A DNA stretch of 64,000 nt from Halomonas sp. 328. GTDB taxonomy: Bacteria; Pseudomonadota; Gammaproteobacteria; Pseudomonadales; Halomonadaceae. Made by a program: the position numbers and the translations under genes. The notes beneath the pieces were generated by a model, which saw nothing but the letters and a program-made list of their open reading frames with translations, had not been told where the DNA came from and made no database searches. Shown piece after piece: positions 33,271 through 45,007 of the stretch (position 1 is the first letter of the stretch; each line of letters starts with the position of its first letter). The stretch lies in assembly GCF_015645095.1 (NCBI RefSeq), contig NZ_JADOTW010000010.1:1-64000 (forward strand), read 5' to 3'.

Positions 33271-35280
33271 GTGACGCTGCCCCCCCTGCGCCCCCTGACC
33301 CAGGCCAGCCTGGACTGGCGAGCCGATGACACCCTGGCCGCGGCCCCCCACTCGACCCACTTCGACGACGTCTACTTCTCCCGCCACGACGGCCGCGCCG
33401 AGACCGAGCATGTGTTTATCGCCGCCAATGACCTGCCGCGGCGCTTCCGGGAGTGGCGGGAGCCGCGGCCCTTCGTGATCGGCGAGACCGGCTTCGGCAC
33501 CGGCCTCAACATGCTCTGCGCCTGGGCCTGCTTCCGCGCCCAGGCCCCGGCCGGGGCACGCCTGCACCTGGTCTCCACCGAGCTCTTCCCGCTGCGCCGC
33601 GACGACCTGGCCCGGGCCCTGGCGGCCTGGCCCGAGTTCGCCGAGCCCGCGGTGCGACTGGTCGACCAGTGGCCGGAGCCGCTGCCCGGGGTGCATCGCC
33701 TGTGGCTCGACGAGCGGGTCACCCTGGACCTGCACTTCGGCGATAGCGCCGACTGCCTGTGGCAGCTGGAGGGCCGGGTGGACGCCTGGTTCCTGGACGG
33801 CTTCGCCCCGGCCAAGAACCCCGAGATGTGGCACCCGGCCCTCTTCGAGGCCATGGCGGCCCGCTCCCGCCCCGGCGCCAGCTTCGCCACCTTCACCTGC
33901 GCCGGGGTGGTCAAGCGCGGCCTCAAGGCGGCGGGCTTCGCCTGGCGAAAGGTGCCCGGCTTCGGCCGCAAGCGGGAGATGCTGGCCGGCGAGATCGCGG
34001 CGCCGCCCCGGGACGACACCCGCCGTCGCACGCCCTGGTTCACCCCACCGCCGGCACGCCCGGCCCACCGCATCGCGGTGGTGGGTGCCGGCCTGGCCGG
34101 CACCACGGTGGCCGAGGCCCTGGCCCGGCGCGGCGTGGCGGTGACCCTGCTCGACCCCGCCGGCATCGCCGCCGGCGCCTCCGGCAACCGTCAGGGGGCC
34201 CTCTACGTCAAGCTGGCCGCCGAGACCAACGACCAGAGCCGGGTCTACCTGGCGGGGCTGCTGCACAGTCGCCGCTTCCTGGCCCACCGCGACCCGGACC
34301 AGGCCCTGTGGCAGCCCAGCGGCGTGGTGCAGCTGGCCAGGGACGAGCGGGAGGCCCGACGCCAGGCGCGCTTCCTCGATCACCACCCCTTGCCGGCCTC
34401 GGTGGTGGAGGGCCTCGATGCCGAGACCCTGGCCCGGCGCTGCGGCCTGAGCGGTGAGCTGGCCCCCGGCTGCGGCGGCCTGGACTACCCGGCGGCGGGC
34501 TGGGTGCGCCCCCGGGCCCTCTGCGCCCGGCTGGCGGCCACCCCGGGCATCGACCATCGCCCCCTGGCCGTGGAGGCCCTCGCCCCGGAAGGCGAGGGCT
34601 GGCGACTGGCGCTCGCGGATGGGGAGAGCCTGGTGGTGGATCAGGTGGTACTGGCCAATGCCCGGGCCGCCAATCGCTTCGCCCAGAGCACCGCCCTGCC
34701 GCTCCAGGCGATCCGCGGCCAGGTGAGCGAACTGCCCCTCCCCGAGGGAGCCCCGGCGCCGACCCGAGTGATCTGCGCCGGCGGCTATCTGCCACCGCCC
34801 CTGGACGGGGTGCTGACCTTCGGCGCCACCTTCGCCCCCAACGACGCAAGCGATGAAATACGGGAGGCGGACCACGCCGCCAACCTGGCGGAGCTCGAGG
34901 CCACCCTGCCCGGCTATGTGGCGGCGCTGCGCGAAGCCGGCGCCGAGCCGGCACCCTCACACCTGGCGGGTCGCGCCGCGGTGCGCGCGGCCAGCCCCGA
35001 CAAGAGCCCCTATGCCGGGCCGCTGCCGGACGCCGAGGCCTGGCGGCGCGACTATGCGCCCCTCGCCAAGGACGCCAAGCGCATCCCCGAGCTTCCGGGG
35101 CGCCACCATCCGGGGCTCTGGATCAGCGCCGCCCACGGCTCCCGGGGCCTGGCCAGCGCGCCGCTGTGTGCCGAGCTGCTGGCCTCGATGCTCTGCGACG
35201 AGCCCCTGCCGCTGCCCCGCGACCTGGTGGATCACCTGCACCCAGGGCGGCGGCTGATTCGCGAGCTGATTCGCGGCTAG
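33271..35280 (+). CDS. mnmC: Bifunctional tRNA mnm5s2U34 biosynthesis protein MnmC
   Basis: This 669-residue two-domain enzyme finishes 5-methylaminomethyl-2-thiouridine at tRNA position 34. The N-terminal SAM methyltransferase domain (about 1-240, with GETGFGTGLN near 70) is fused to a C-terminal FAD oxidoreductase domain (from about 270, with the VVGAGLAGTTVAEAL dinucleotide motif). Full length for the family. GTG start with GAGG 8 nt upstream. Its TAG overlaps the stop of the convergent exporter gene within the tetranucleotide CTAG. Confidence 0.95.
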   Translation: MTLPPLRPLTQASLDWRADDTLAAAPHSTHFDDVYFSRHDGRAETEHVFIAANDLPRRFREWREPRPFVIGETGFGTGLNMLCAWACFRAQAPAGARLHLVSTELFPLRRDDLARALAAWPEFAEPAVRLVDQWPEPLPGVHRLWLDERVTLDLHFGDSADCLWQLEGRVDAWFLDGFAPAKNPEMWHPALFEAMAARSRPGASFATFTCAGVVKRGLKAAGFAWRKVPGFGRKREMLAGEIAAPPRDDTRRRTPWFTPPPARPAHRIAVVGAGLAGTTVAEALARRGVAVTLLDPAGIAAGASGNRQGALYVKLAAETNDQSRVYLAGLLHSRRFLAHRDPDQALWQPSGVVQLARDEREARRQARFLDHHPLPASVVEGLDAETLARRCGLSGELAPGCGGLDYPAAGWVRPRALCARLAATPGIDHRPLAVEALAPEGEGWRLALADGESLVVDQVVLANARAANRFAQSTALPLQAIRGQVSELPLPEGAPAPTRVICAGGYLPPPLDGVLTFGATFAPNDASDEIREADHAANLAELEATLPGYVAALREAGAEPAPSHLAGRAAVRAASPDKSPYAGPLPDAEAWRRDYAPLAKDAKRIPELPGRHHPGLWISAAHGSRGLASAPLCAELLASMLCDEPLPLPRDLVDHLHPGRRLIRELIRG

Positions 35281-36200
35281 CCCGCCGACGCCTGGCTGCC
35301 GTCACGACCTGCCCGTGGCCCCAGCCGGCCGCTGCCGATCAGGGCGCCGCCGCAGATCAGCAGGGCGGCGATCAGCAGGGTCGGGCCGGCAGCGGCCAGG
35401 CCCGCGGCGATCAGCACCAGAGTGGAGAGCAGCGGCGTCGCGTAGGAGAGCAGCCCCAGCAGGCGCACCTGCCCCCGCTTCATGCCCAGGTCCCAGGTAA
35501 AGAAGGCACTGCCCACCGGGCCCAGCCCCAGGGCCAGGATGGCCCAGAGATTGGCGCCCTCGGGCCAGCCGCGGGGCTCCCAGGCCAGGTGACAGAGCAG
35601 TGCCAGCAGCGCCGCCCCCAGACAGTTCCAGGCCACCGCCGCGGTGGGGATCCGCGCCAGCAGCCGCGAGGCCACCGAGTAGCCGCCCCAGATAAAGGCC
35701 GCGGCGAAGGCCGCCAGGTAGCCCGGCGCGTACTCCCCCGCCCAGTCGAGGCCCTCCGGCCCCACCAGCAGCGCCGCGCCGAGGAAGCCGCAGCCTCCCC
35801 CCAGCAGATGGATGCCACGCAACCGCTCCCCCGGCAGCAACCAGCCGGCGAAAATCACGATCAGCAGCGGCCAGAGGTAGCTGATCAGGCCGGCATTGGC
35901 CGCCGGCGCGTTCTGCTGGGCGACGAAATAGCAGAGGTGGTAGCCGAACAGGCCGCCGATGCCCAGCGCCCAGCCCGCCGGGGGCTGACGCAGGGCCGCG
36001 GCCAGGGCCGGCCCCTCGCCGCGGACCAGGAACACCAGCAGCGCCAGGCCGCCGGCCAGGCCGAAGCAGAGCGCGGTGAGCAGGAAGGGTGGCACCGGGC
36101 CGGCCCACTGGGTAAACAGCGCCAGGGTCGCCCAACTAAGGACGGTACTGGCACCCCACAGGGTGGCGCGGCGCGCCTCGGCGGGGGATACGGCCGACAT
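35277..36200 (-). CDS. DMT-superfamily exporter, YddG-like
   Basis: This 307-residue membrane protein has ten predicted helices in two EamA repeats. The opening (RRATLWGASTVLSWATLALFTQ) and overall layout resemble YddG, which exports aromatic amino acids. The substrate is not provable from sequence. It is convergent with mnmC, and the two stop codons interlock in one CTAG (35277-35280), so there is no intergenic terminator. The AraC regulator upstream on the same strand may control it. Confidence 0.85.
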   Translation of the reverse strand: MSAVSPAEARRATLWGASTVLSWATLALFTQWAGPVPPFLLTALCFGLAGGLALLVFLVRGEGPALAAALRQPPAGWALGIGGLFGYHLCYFVAQQNAPAANAGLISYLWPLLIVIFAGWLLPGERLRGIHLLGGGCGFLGAALLVGPEGLDWAGEYAPGYLAAFAAAFIWGGYSVASRLLARIPTAAVAWNCLGAALLALLCHLAWEPRGWPEGANLWAILALGLGPVGSAFFTWDLGMKRGQVRLLGLLSYATPLLSTLVLIAAGLAAAGPTLLIAALLICGGALIGSGRLGPRAGRDGSQASAG

Positions 36201-36259
36201 CGCGGGTGCTCCATTCGGGAATCAGGCGCCCAGTGTGGTCGCAGGCCAGGGGCCCTGGC

Positions 36260-36360
36260 TTGTCGATTTCGGCCATCAAGATCCGCGACGGAAATCGCTT
36301 GGCGTGATACCCCGCCAGCGGCGGCCAGTGGCAAGAGTGACGGCTGAACTGGGCGCCGTC
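36260..36360 (-). pseudogene. Decayed partial duplicate of the AraC regulator 3' end
   Basis: About 100 bp here are a diverged copy of the neighbouring 36364-36465 segment, the last part of the AraC-family gene and its flank. Both share TCGATTTCGGCCATCAAG, TCGCTTGGCGTGAT and GGCTGAACTGGGCGCC in the same order. The copy has an internal length difference and no open AraC frame. It looks like the remnant of a tandem duplication, or of a second AraC gene mostly lost by recombination. Confidence 0.7.
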
Positions 36361-36378
36361 GGCTATCGATTTCGGCCA

Positions 36379-37065
36379 TCAAGCCCCGCGGCGAAAGTCG
36401 CTTGGCGTGATGCCCCGCCAGCGGCGGAAGTGCCGGCTGAACTGGGCGCCATCGGCGAAGCCGCAGGCCAGGGCGATCTCGGTGATCGAGGCCTCGCCCT
36501 CGGCCATCAGCCGGGCGGCCCGGGCCAGGCGCTGGTGCGTGAGCCACTGCCAGGGGGTCAGGCCAGTGAGGGCGGAGAGGCTGCGCCTCAGCTGGCGCTC
36601 GGAGAGATGCGAGACCTCGGCCAGCCCGGCCAGGTCCCAGGGGGCCGCCGGATCGGCCTGTACCCGCCGGGTCAGCCGCGCCATATTGAGGCGCGGGCCG
36701 TTCCAGGGCGGCGCGGCACCGAGTCGCGCCAGCAGGGTCCTGTCGTCCAGCCGCCGGGCCTCCTGTGGCGCCAGGCGCAGGAAGCGGATGCAAGCGAAGA
36801 GGGCATCAACATCGCCCTCGCCCGCCGGCAGGTCCAGTACCCGACAACGGTTGCCGGCGTCGAGCCCCAGGTAGTGGTGGGTGGCCGCGGCGGGGATCAG
36901 GCAGACGCCCCCCGGCGCCAGGGCGGCGCCACGCCCCTCGATCTCGACGTCCAGGCGGCCGTCGAGGCCCACCAGCAACTGGTGGTAGTCGTGGGTATCG
37001 CTCAGGCAGTCGAGAGGATAGCTGCGCTCGACGCTGCCGGAACGCCGTGGGGGCTCGAGGGTCAT
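36379..37065 (-). CDS. AraC family transcriptional regulator
   Basis: This 228-residue regulator has an N-terminal cupin-like sensor region (about 10-110) and a C-terminal AraC double helix-turn-helix (about 130-228). The second HTH signature is ITEIALACGFADGAQFSRHFRRWRG, ending in GITPSDFRRG. The start at 37065 (MTLEPPRR) is chosen because longer readings run into the UPF0270 gene; the ribosome site is weak. It may regulate the YddG-like exporter downstream. Its last hundred bases are duplicated downstream as a decayed copy. Confidence 0.85.
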   Translation of the reverse strand: MTLEPPRRSGSVERSYPLDCLSDTHDYHQLLVGLDGRLDVEIEGRGAALAPGGVCLIPAAATHHYLGLDAGNRCRVLDLPAGEGDVDALFACIRFLRLAPQEARRLDDRTLLARLGAAPPWNGPRLNMARLTRRVQADPAAPWDLAGLAEVSHLSERQLRRSLSALTGLTPWQWLTHQRLARAARLMAEGEASITEIALACGFADGAQFSRHFRRWRGITPSDFRRGA

Positions 37066-37106
37066 GGCCTCAAGGATGCCGTCGGGGAGCGACGAATGCC
37101 AGGGGG

Positions 37107-39478
<2,372 letters not shown>

Positions 39479-39532
39479 TCACTAAGGCTGGAGGGATTTT
39501 CGCATACCCGGCGTCCTTAGGCCCCATAAAGC

Positions 39533-39593
39533 CACACCCCCGATGGAGACCATCGGGGGTGTGCTTCCAACTTCCGGCTTCGAGCCTCCGGCG
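39533..39593. terminator. Hairpin and GAAGC-type repeat between zipA and ligA
   Basis: CACACCCCCGATG and its complement (39533-39545/39551-39563) form a 13-bp perfect stem with a 5-nt loop. On the minus strand it is followed by GGCTTTATG, a weak T-tract. Between it and the zipA stop codon lies a repeat (39564-39593) similar to that after guaB (16099-16138). Confidence 0.55.
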
Positions 39594-41297
39594 TTAGTTC
39601 ACCTGATAGCGCTGCAGGCGATGGCGCCGCTCGAACTCGTGGACCTTCTGGCGGGCGAACTCCACGGTCTGGGCGGTCATCACGCTGTGATTCTCGTCCT
39701 TGAGCTCGCCGCCCAGGTGACGGACTACCACCATGGCGCACTCCACCATCGCCTCGAAGGCCGCCGAAGTGTCCTCGGCCCCCGGCAGCGGCATCAGGAA
39801 GGTGATGCCCGGGGTGGCGAACTCGTCCATGGCGTTCAGCGGGAAGGTGCCGGGCTTGACCACATTGACCATGGAGAACTGCAGCGGACTGTCGGCCGCC
39901 TCGGTCTCGAAGCGATGGAAGATGCCCATCTCACGACTGTAGCGAAGCCCGCAGGCCAGCATCAGCTTGAGCAGCTCGGTACCGGAGAAGCCTTGCTCCT
40001 CGCGACACATGACGCTGATGACGATCACCTCCTCGGCATGGGAAAGGGCTTCCCGGGCCTGGGGGGCCTCGACATCGTTGCGCAGCGCCTTCTCCACCAC
40101 CGGGTGGGGCGCGACCGCCTCGGAAGCACGCACTTCGGGCTCGCGGTCGGGCTCGGCCATGGCGTCCGCGGTGGCGTCGTCCGCATAGCGGCTATCCCGA
40201 TGACTGGGCCCCGCGAAGGTGAAGAGCGGATCCTGGGCGTCGCCCTCGGACTCCGCGGCGGCCTGGCGACGTTCGGCGGCTTGCCGCTCCTGCTCCAGAC
40301 GCCGGCGCTCGGCGGCCTGTTGCTCGGCCTCCCGGCGTGCGGCTTCCTGCTGCTTCCGTTCGGCCTCCTGCTGCTGGCGACGCGCCGCCTCGGCGGCGGC
40401 CCGCTCGGCCTTCTGGCGCTCGCGCTCCTGCTTGCGCTGGCGATTCTGCTCGCGGCGCTCGTGGAGCCCTTTCTTGATGCCCGCTCCGAAGCGTTGCATC
40501 GATTGCCCCATCTTCACCGAACCGCTCTTGAAGGAGTCGGCCATGCCGTCGAAGTCCACCAGCCGATAGCGCTCGTCGTCGGCATGGGGATCGTGATCGG
40601 CGGGATCGGTGACCAAGGCGGGAGTCGCCTTGGCCTCGCCGGCCGTGCCTTCCACCGTCGGCTCGGTGGACAAGGCATCGCCCTCGTTCGGAAGCGACAG
40701 GCTGGGTTCGGCCTTGGGCTCGCGCCTGGGTTCGGCCGCCCTGGGCTCTTGGGGGGGTGCTTGCTCGCCGCCGGCCTGCGGTGTCTCCGCCTCGCCCGCG
40801 GGAAGCGCTTCGGTGTGCTCCTGGCCCGAGGCGGCCGCGGACGATACCCCCCGAGTCGCCCCCGGCGAGGCAACCGGCTCGGAGGCCTGGCTCGCGGGCG
40901 ATGCCTTCTCGGTATCGGATGCCGCGTCGGCGGACGGCCGCACGGCCGCCGCCGGAGGCTCGGGCCGCTTGGCCTGCCACTCGGCCAGCACCCGGGAAGG
41001 CCCGGGATGCTCCTGGCGGGTCAACTTGGGCTTGGCCGCCGGGCGTTGGGACTCACTCTCGTAGCTGGCGGGTCGCACGACCCGAGCCCCTCCGTTGGGC
41101 AACTCCCAGTTCAGCTCGGCCTCACGGGCCGCCGCCTCGGGATCCTCTTCCTGCCCCCGGGCGTCATCGATGGCAGCGCCATCGACACGGTCCAGCCGGG
41201 GCACTCGACGCTGACGCTGCAGGCGACGCACACCATCGATAACGATGAGGGTCACCAGGGCCAGCCCCAGGATGATTAGCCACTCTCTTAGTTCCAT
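39594..41297 (-). CDS. zipA: Cell division protein ZipA
   Basis: This 567-residue bitopic membrane protein tethers FtsZ rings to the inner membrane. It has an N-terminal helix (about 4-21, LREWLIILGLALVTLIVIDG), a long charged and Ala/Glu/Arg-rich linker (about 25-425) with a probable coiled coil (about 270-350), and a C-terminal FtsZ-binding domain (about 430-560). It is longer than E. coli ZipA (328) because of the linker. It sits between smc upstream and ligA downstream, the usual order. Confidence 0.93.
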   Translation of the reverse strand: MELREWLIILGLALVTLIVIDGVRRLQRQRRVPRLDRVDGAAIDDARGQEEDPEAAAREAELNWELPNGGARVVRPASYESESQRPAAKPKLTRQEHPGPSRVLAEWQAKRPEPPAAAVRPSADAASDTEKASPASQASEPVASPGATRGVSSAAASGQEHTEALPAGEAETPQAGGEQAPPQEPRAAEPRREPKAEPSLSLPNEGDALSTEPTVEGTAGEAKATPALVTDPADHDPHADDERYRLVDFDGMADSFKSGSVKMGQSMQRFGAGIKKGLHERREQNRQRKQERERQKAERAAAEAARRQQQEAERKQQEAARREAEQQAAERRRLEQERQAAERRQAAAESEGDAQDPLFTFAGPSHRDSRYADDATADAMAEPDREPEVRASEAVAPHPVVEKALRNDVEAPQAREALSHAEEVIVISVMCREEQGFSGTELLKLMLACGLRYSREMGIFHRFETEAADSPLQFSMVNVVKPGTFPLNAMDEFATPGITFLMPLPGAEDTSAAFEAMVECAMVVVRHLGGELKDENHSVMTAQTVEFARQKVHEFERRHRLQRYQVN

Positions 41298-41372
41298 GGG
41301 TCGTCTTGCCTGTCTGCTAAGGCGCCATGCCTGAATGAAACGTTCGACACCAGCATAGCGCGATTACCAAAA

Positions 41373-41410
41373 ACGGGGCCACTTTTTTGGATGTCAAGTC
41401 TGGGCCCCGT
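41373..41410 (-). terminator. Probable terminator after smc
   Basis: ACGGGGCC (41373-41380) and GGCCCCGT (41403-41410) form an 8-bp stem, followed on the minus strand by TTTTT. The 22-nt loop is long and contains TTGACA, which could also be a -35 box for zipA. Confidence 0.55.
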
Positions 41411-41491
41411 GGTTTGCAATCGCCCCTTCTTATTCCCTGATCGAGGGGAAACTATCCGTCCCCTTGCTGCGACACCACCCCATCATCATCA

Positions 41492-44400
41492 TCACGCCTC
41501 GGCCAGCACCGCGGCCTCTTCCACGCCCACGGATACCAGCCGCGAGACCCCCGGTTCCTGCATGGTCACCCCCATCAGGCGATCGGCGGCCTCCATGGCG
41601 ATCTTGTTATGGGTGATATAGATGAACTGTACCCACTCCGACATCTCCTTTACCAGCTTGGCGTAACGTCCCACGTTGGCATCATCCAGGGGGGCGTCCA
41701 CCTCATCGAGCATACAGAAGGGCGCCGGATTGAGCTGGAAGATGGCGAACACCAGTGACAGCGCGGTCAGGGCCTTTTCGCCCCCGGAAAGCAGATGAAT
41801 GGTGCTGTTCTTCTTGCCCGGAGGACGCGCCATGATGGCCACCCCTGTCTCCAGCAAATCGTCGCCGGTCAGCGTCAACCATGCGGTCCCGCCGCCGAAG
41901 ACCTTGGGGAAAAGGGTCTGCAGTCCCTCGTTGACCTGATCGAAGGTCTGCTTGAAACGGGTGCGGGTTTCCTGATCGATCTTGCGGATCGCCCGGTCGA
42001 GGGTCTCCAGGGCCTCGCTCAACTCGGCGTGTTGCGCCTCCAGGTAGTCGCGACGCTCCGCCTGCTGCTCGTACTCCTCGATGGCGGCCAGGTTGATGGC
42101 CCCCAGACGGCGGATCTTGTCGCCGGTGGCCTCCAGGTTGGCCTGCCAGGCGGATTCGGTGGCGTTGGGATCGAGGCCGGCCTCCAGGGTGGCGACGTCG
42201 TGGCCCAGCTCGGCGAGCTGCTCGTCCTGGGCCTCGGCCTTCATGGCCAGGGCCTGGCCCTGCAGCCGCGCCTCCTGGAGACGCTCACGCACCCCCTCGA
42301 GGTTGCGCTCGTGGCCCTGGCGGGCCAGCTCGTCCTCGCGCAGCCGCTCGCCGAGGGCGGCGGCCTGATTGCGGCAGGCGTTGAGGGCGCGTTCCGCCTT
42401 GTCGCGCTCGTGAAGCAGCTCGTCGAGGCGCTCGCGGTTCTCCTCCTCCGGCTCGCGGAGCATTTCGCGCTGCTCCTCCAGCTCGGCACACTTCTCCTCC
42501 AGGCGGGCCCGGGCCTCCTCTCCACGCCCCTGCTGCTGGGCCAGGCCGGCCCGCTCGGTGGTCAGCCGCTGATGCTCCAGGGCCAGCTGCTGGGCGCGCT
42601 CCGCCAGGGGACGCTGGCGACCGCGCAACTGCGCCAGGCGCTCGGCGGCCTCGCGGCGCTGACGCTCCTGGGTCTCGCGGGTCTCGCTGCGGGCCTCGAG
42701 GCCCGCCATCGCCAGCTGCCAGGCCTCCCGGGCCTCTTCCAGGGTCAGCTCGGTCTCCTCGTGACGCTCGGCGAGACGCGCCAGCTCCTCGTCGAGCTCC
42801 TCGGCGCGGCTGGCCAGGTGTTCCAGCCGGCTGCCCAGGTTGGCCTCGGCCAGGGCCAGTTGCTGGCGACGCCCCTGTAACTCCCGCTCCTCTTCCCGGC
42901 AGCGCTCCAGGGCCTGCTCCAGGTCGCCTTCCTGCGCCTTGCGCTCGGCGAGCTCCGCTTCCAGGATCGCCAGGCGTTCATCCGCCTCGGCCAGGGCTTC
43001 GGCCACCTCGTCCCGGCGGCGACGATTGAGCAGCAGGCCATCGCCCCCGGCCTGGGCGCCGCGACGCCGCGCCCAGCCGCGACCCAGCCAGAGGCCATCG
43101 GCGGTGATCAGGCTCTCGCCGGGGGCCAGGCTGGCCTGCTGTTGCCAGGCCTCGGCCTGATCGGCGACACAGCGGATCCCGGCCAGTAGCGCCTGCAGGG
43201 GACCGGCGCCCTCGACCCGGGCCGCCAGGCTATCGGCGTCGGCATTCGCCGAATCCACGTCGGGAGCGAGCAGCACCAGCTCGCCCTCGGCCAGGCCGCC
43301 CAGGGCCTCGCGGCCCTCGTCCAGCCGGGCCAGGCGGGCATTGAGCCAGGGCGCCAGCACCCAGGCCAGGCTCTCCTCCCAGCCCGTCGCCACCTGGAGA
43401 CGCTCGCCCAGGCGCGGCGCCGCGGCGAGACCATGGCCCTCCAGGTGCGCCTCCAGGGCCTGGTCGTCGTCGGCCAGGGCGGCGGCGATCAAGGCGTCCA
43501 GGGAGGCCAGTTCGCCCTCCAGGCGGCTGCGCCGCTGGCGCAGGGCCTCGCGCTCGCCCTCCCGCTCGGCGAGGCGCTCGCGCAGGGTCTGGCGCGCCTC
43601 CTGCAGCGACTCGCGGCGCGTCTCCTGGCCCTCCTGGGCCAGGTCGGACTCCGCCAGTTGCTCAGCCAGCTCGTCCCGCTGGGCGCGCAGTTCGGCCAGG
43701 CCGGGCAGCTCGTCGCGCTGCTGGCGGCGGCGCTGGCGCTCATTGGCGATACCCGCCAGGGTCTGTTCCAGGGTCCTGATGCGATCCTGGGCACGCTCCG
43801 CCTCGCGGCTCGCCTCCCGGTAGGCGTCGTTGAAGGCCTCCCACTGCTCGCCGGCCTCCTGGGCCCGGACCTCGGCCTCCTCCAGGGCGGCCTCCAGCTC
43901 GGCGAGTTGCTCGGCCACCTCCTCCTGCTCCGGCCCCAGGGTCTCCAGGCGCTCGTCCACCGCGGCCAGCCGCTCGCCATCCGCCTCGCCCAGGCGATCC
44001 AGGTCGGCCAGCTCGCGGCGGGCGCTCTCCAGGTCCCGGGCCAGCTGCGCCTCGCGGCCGCGGGCATGTTCCAGGCTCTGCTCGATGCGCGCCACGGCGG
44101 CGGTACTCTCGTAGAAGCGCGCCTGATGACCCTCCAGCTCCTCGGCCAGGCGATCGTGCTCGACCCGAGCCTCCTCGAGCCGCGACTCACACTGGCGCTG
44201 ACCCAGCAGCTCGCGCTCCACGGCAGTCTCCAGGTCGCGGACCCGGTGCTCCTGCTCGCCCTGCTCGGCGCGCAGGGCGCGCCCGCGCAGCAGCGCCAGC
44301 TCGCCCTTGAGGCGGTGCTCCTGCTCCTTCAACTGGCGGTAGCGGCGCGCCGCCTCGGCCTGGCGCTTGAGGCGCTCGAGCTGCTTGTCGAGCTCCTCGC

Positions 44401-44992
44401 GGATATCGTCCAGGCGCTCCAGGTTCTCCTGGGTGCGGCGCATGCGGTTCTCGGTCTCGCGGCGGCGCTCCTTGTACTTGGAGATGCCGGCGGCCTCCTC
44501 CAGGGTGGAGCGCAGCTCCTCGGGGCGCGCCTCGATCAGCCGCGAGATCATGCCCTGGCCGATGATGGCGTAGGAGCGGGGGCCCAGGCCGGTGCCCATG
44601 AAGAGGTCGGCGATATCGCGGCGCCGGCACTTCTGGCCGTTGAAGAAGTAGCCGGACTGGCCGTCCCGGGTCACCTGACGCTTCACCGAGATCTCGGCGT
44701 ACTGGGCATAGGCGCCGCCCAGGCCACCGTCGCGGTTATCGAAACGCAGCTCGATGCTGGCCTGGCCCACCGGCTTGCGCCCGGTGGAGCCGTTGAAGAT
44801 GACGTCGGCCATCGACTCGCCGCGCAGGGTCTTGGCGGAGGACTCCCCCATCACCCAGCGCACCGCGTCGATGATATTGGACTTGCCGCAGCCGTTGGGC
44901 CCGACGATGGCGGTCATGTTGCCATCGAAGGGCACCGTCACGGGGTCGACGAAGGACTTGAAGCCGACCAGCTTGATGGAGGTGAGGCGCAT
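41492..44992 (-). CDS. smc: Chromosome partition protein Smc
   Basis: This 1166-residue SMC ATPase organises chromosomes. It has an N-terminal head with Walker A GPNGCGKSN (32-40), two long Glu/Arg/Leu-rich coiled coils separated by a hinge (about 520-640), and a C-terminal head with LLSGGEKALTAL and Walker B FCMLDEVDAPLDD. The gene ends in four consecutive in-frame TGA codons (41481-41494 region), followed by a probable terminator. An SMC rather than MukB type fits Pseudomonas/Halomonas relatives. The ccm operon lies immediately upstream on the same strand. Confidence 0.96.
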   Translation of the reverse strand: MRLTSIKLVGFKSFVDPVTVPFDGNMTAIVGPNGCGKSNIIDAVRWVMGESSAKTLRGESMADVIFNGSTGRKPVGQASIELRFDNRDGGLGGAYAQYAEISVKRQVTRDGQSGYFFNGQKCRRRDIADLFMGTGLGPRSYAIIGQGMISRLIEARPEELRSTLEEAAGISKYKERRRETENRMRRTQENLERLDDIREELDKQLERLKRQAEAARRYRQLKEQEHRLKGELALLRGRALRAEQGEQEHRVRDLETAVERELLGQRQCESRLEEARVEHDRLAEELEGHQARFYESTAAVARIEQSLEHARGREAQLARDLESARRELADLDRLGEADGERLAAVDERLETLGPEQEEVAEQLAELEAALEEAEVRAQEAGEQWEAFNDAYREASREAERAQDRIRTLEQTLAGIANERQRRRQQRDELPGLAELRAQRDELAEQLAESDLAQEGQETRRESLQEARQTLRERLAEREGEREALRQRRSRLEGELASLDALIAAALADDDQALEAHLEGHGLAAAPRLGERLQVATGWEESLAWVLAPWLNARLARLDEGREALGGLAEGELVLLAPDVDSANADADSLAARVEGAGPLQALLAGIRCVADQAEAWQQQASLAPGESLITADGLWLGRGWARRRGAQAGGDGLLLNRRRRDEVAEALAEADERLAILEAELAERKAQEGDLEQALERCREEERELQGRRQQLALAEANLGSRLEHLASRAEELDEELARLAERHEETELTLEEAREAWQLAMAGLEARSETRETQERQRREAAERLAQLRGRQRPLAERAQQLALEHQRLTTERAGLAQQQGRGEEARARLEEKCAELEEQREMLREPEEENRERLDELLHERDKAERALNACRNQAAALGERLREDELARQGHERNLEGVRERLQEARLQGQALAMKAEAQDEQLAELGHDVATLEAGLDPNATESAWQANLEATGDKIRRLGAINLAAIEEYEQQAERRDYLEAQHAELSEALETLDRAIRKIDQETRTRFKQTFDQVNEGLQTLFPKVFGGGTAWLTLTGDDLLETGVAIMARPPGKKNSTIHLLSGGEKALTALSLVFAIFQLNPAPFCMLDEVDAPLDDANVGRYAKLVKEMSEWVQFIYITHNKIAMEAADRLMGVTMQEPGVSRLVSVGVEEAAVLAEA

Positions 44993-45007
44993 AAGCCGTC
45001 CTGGCCG

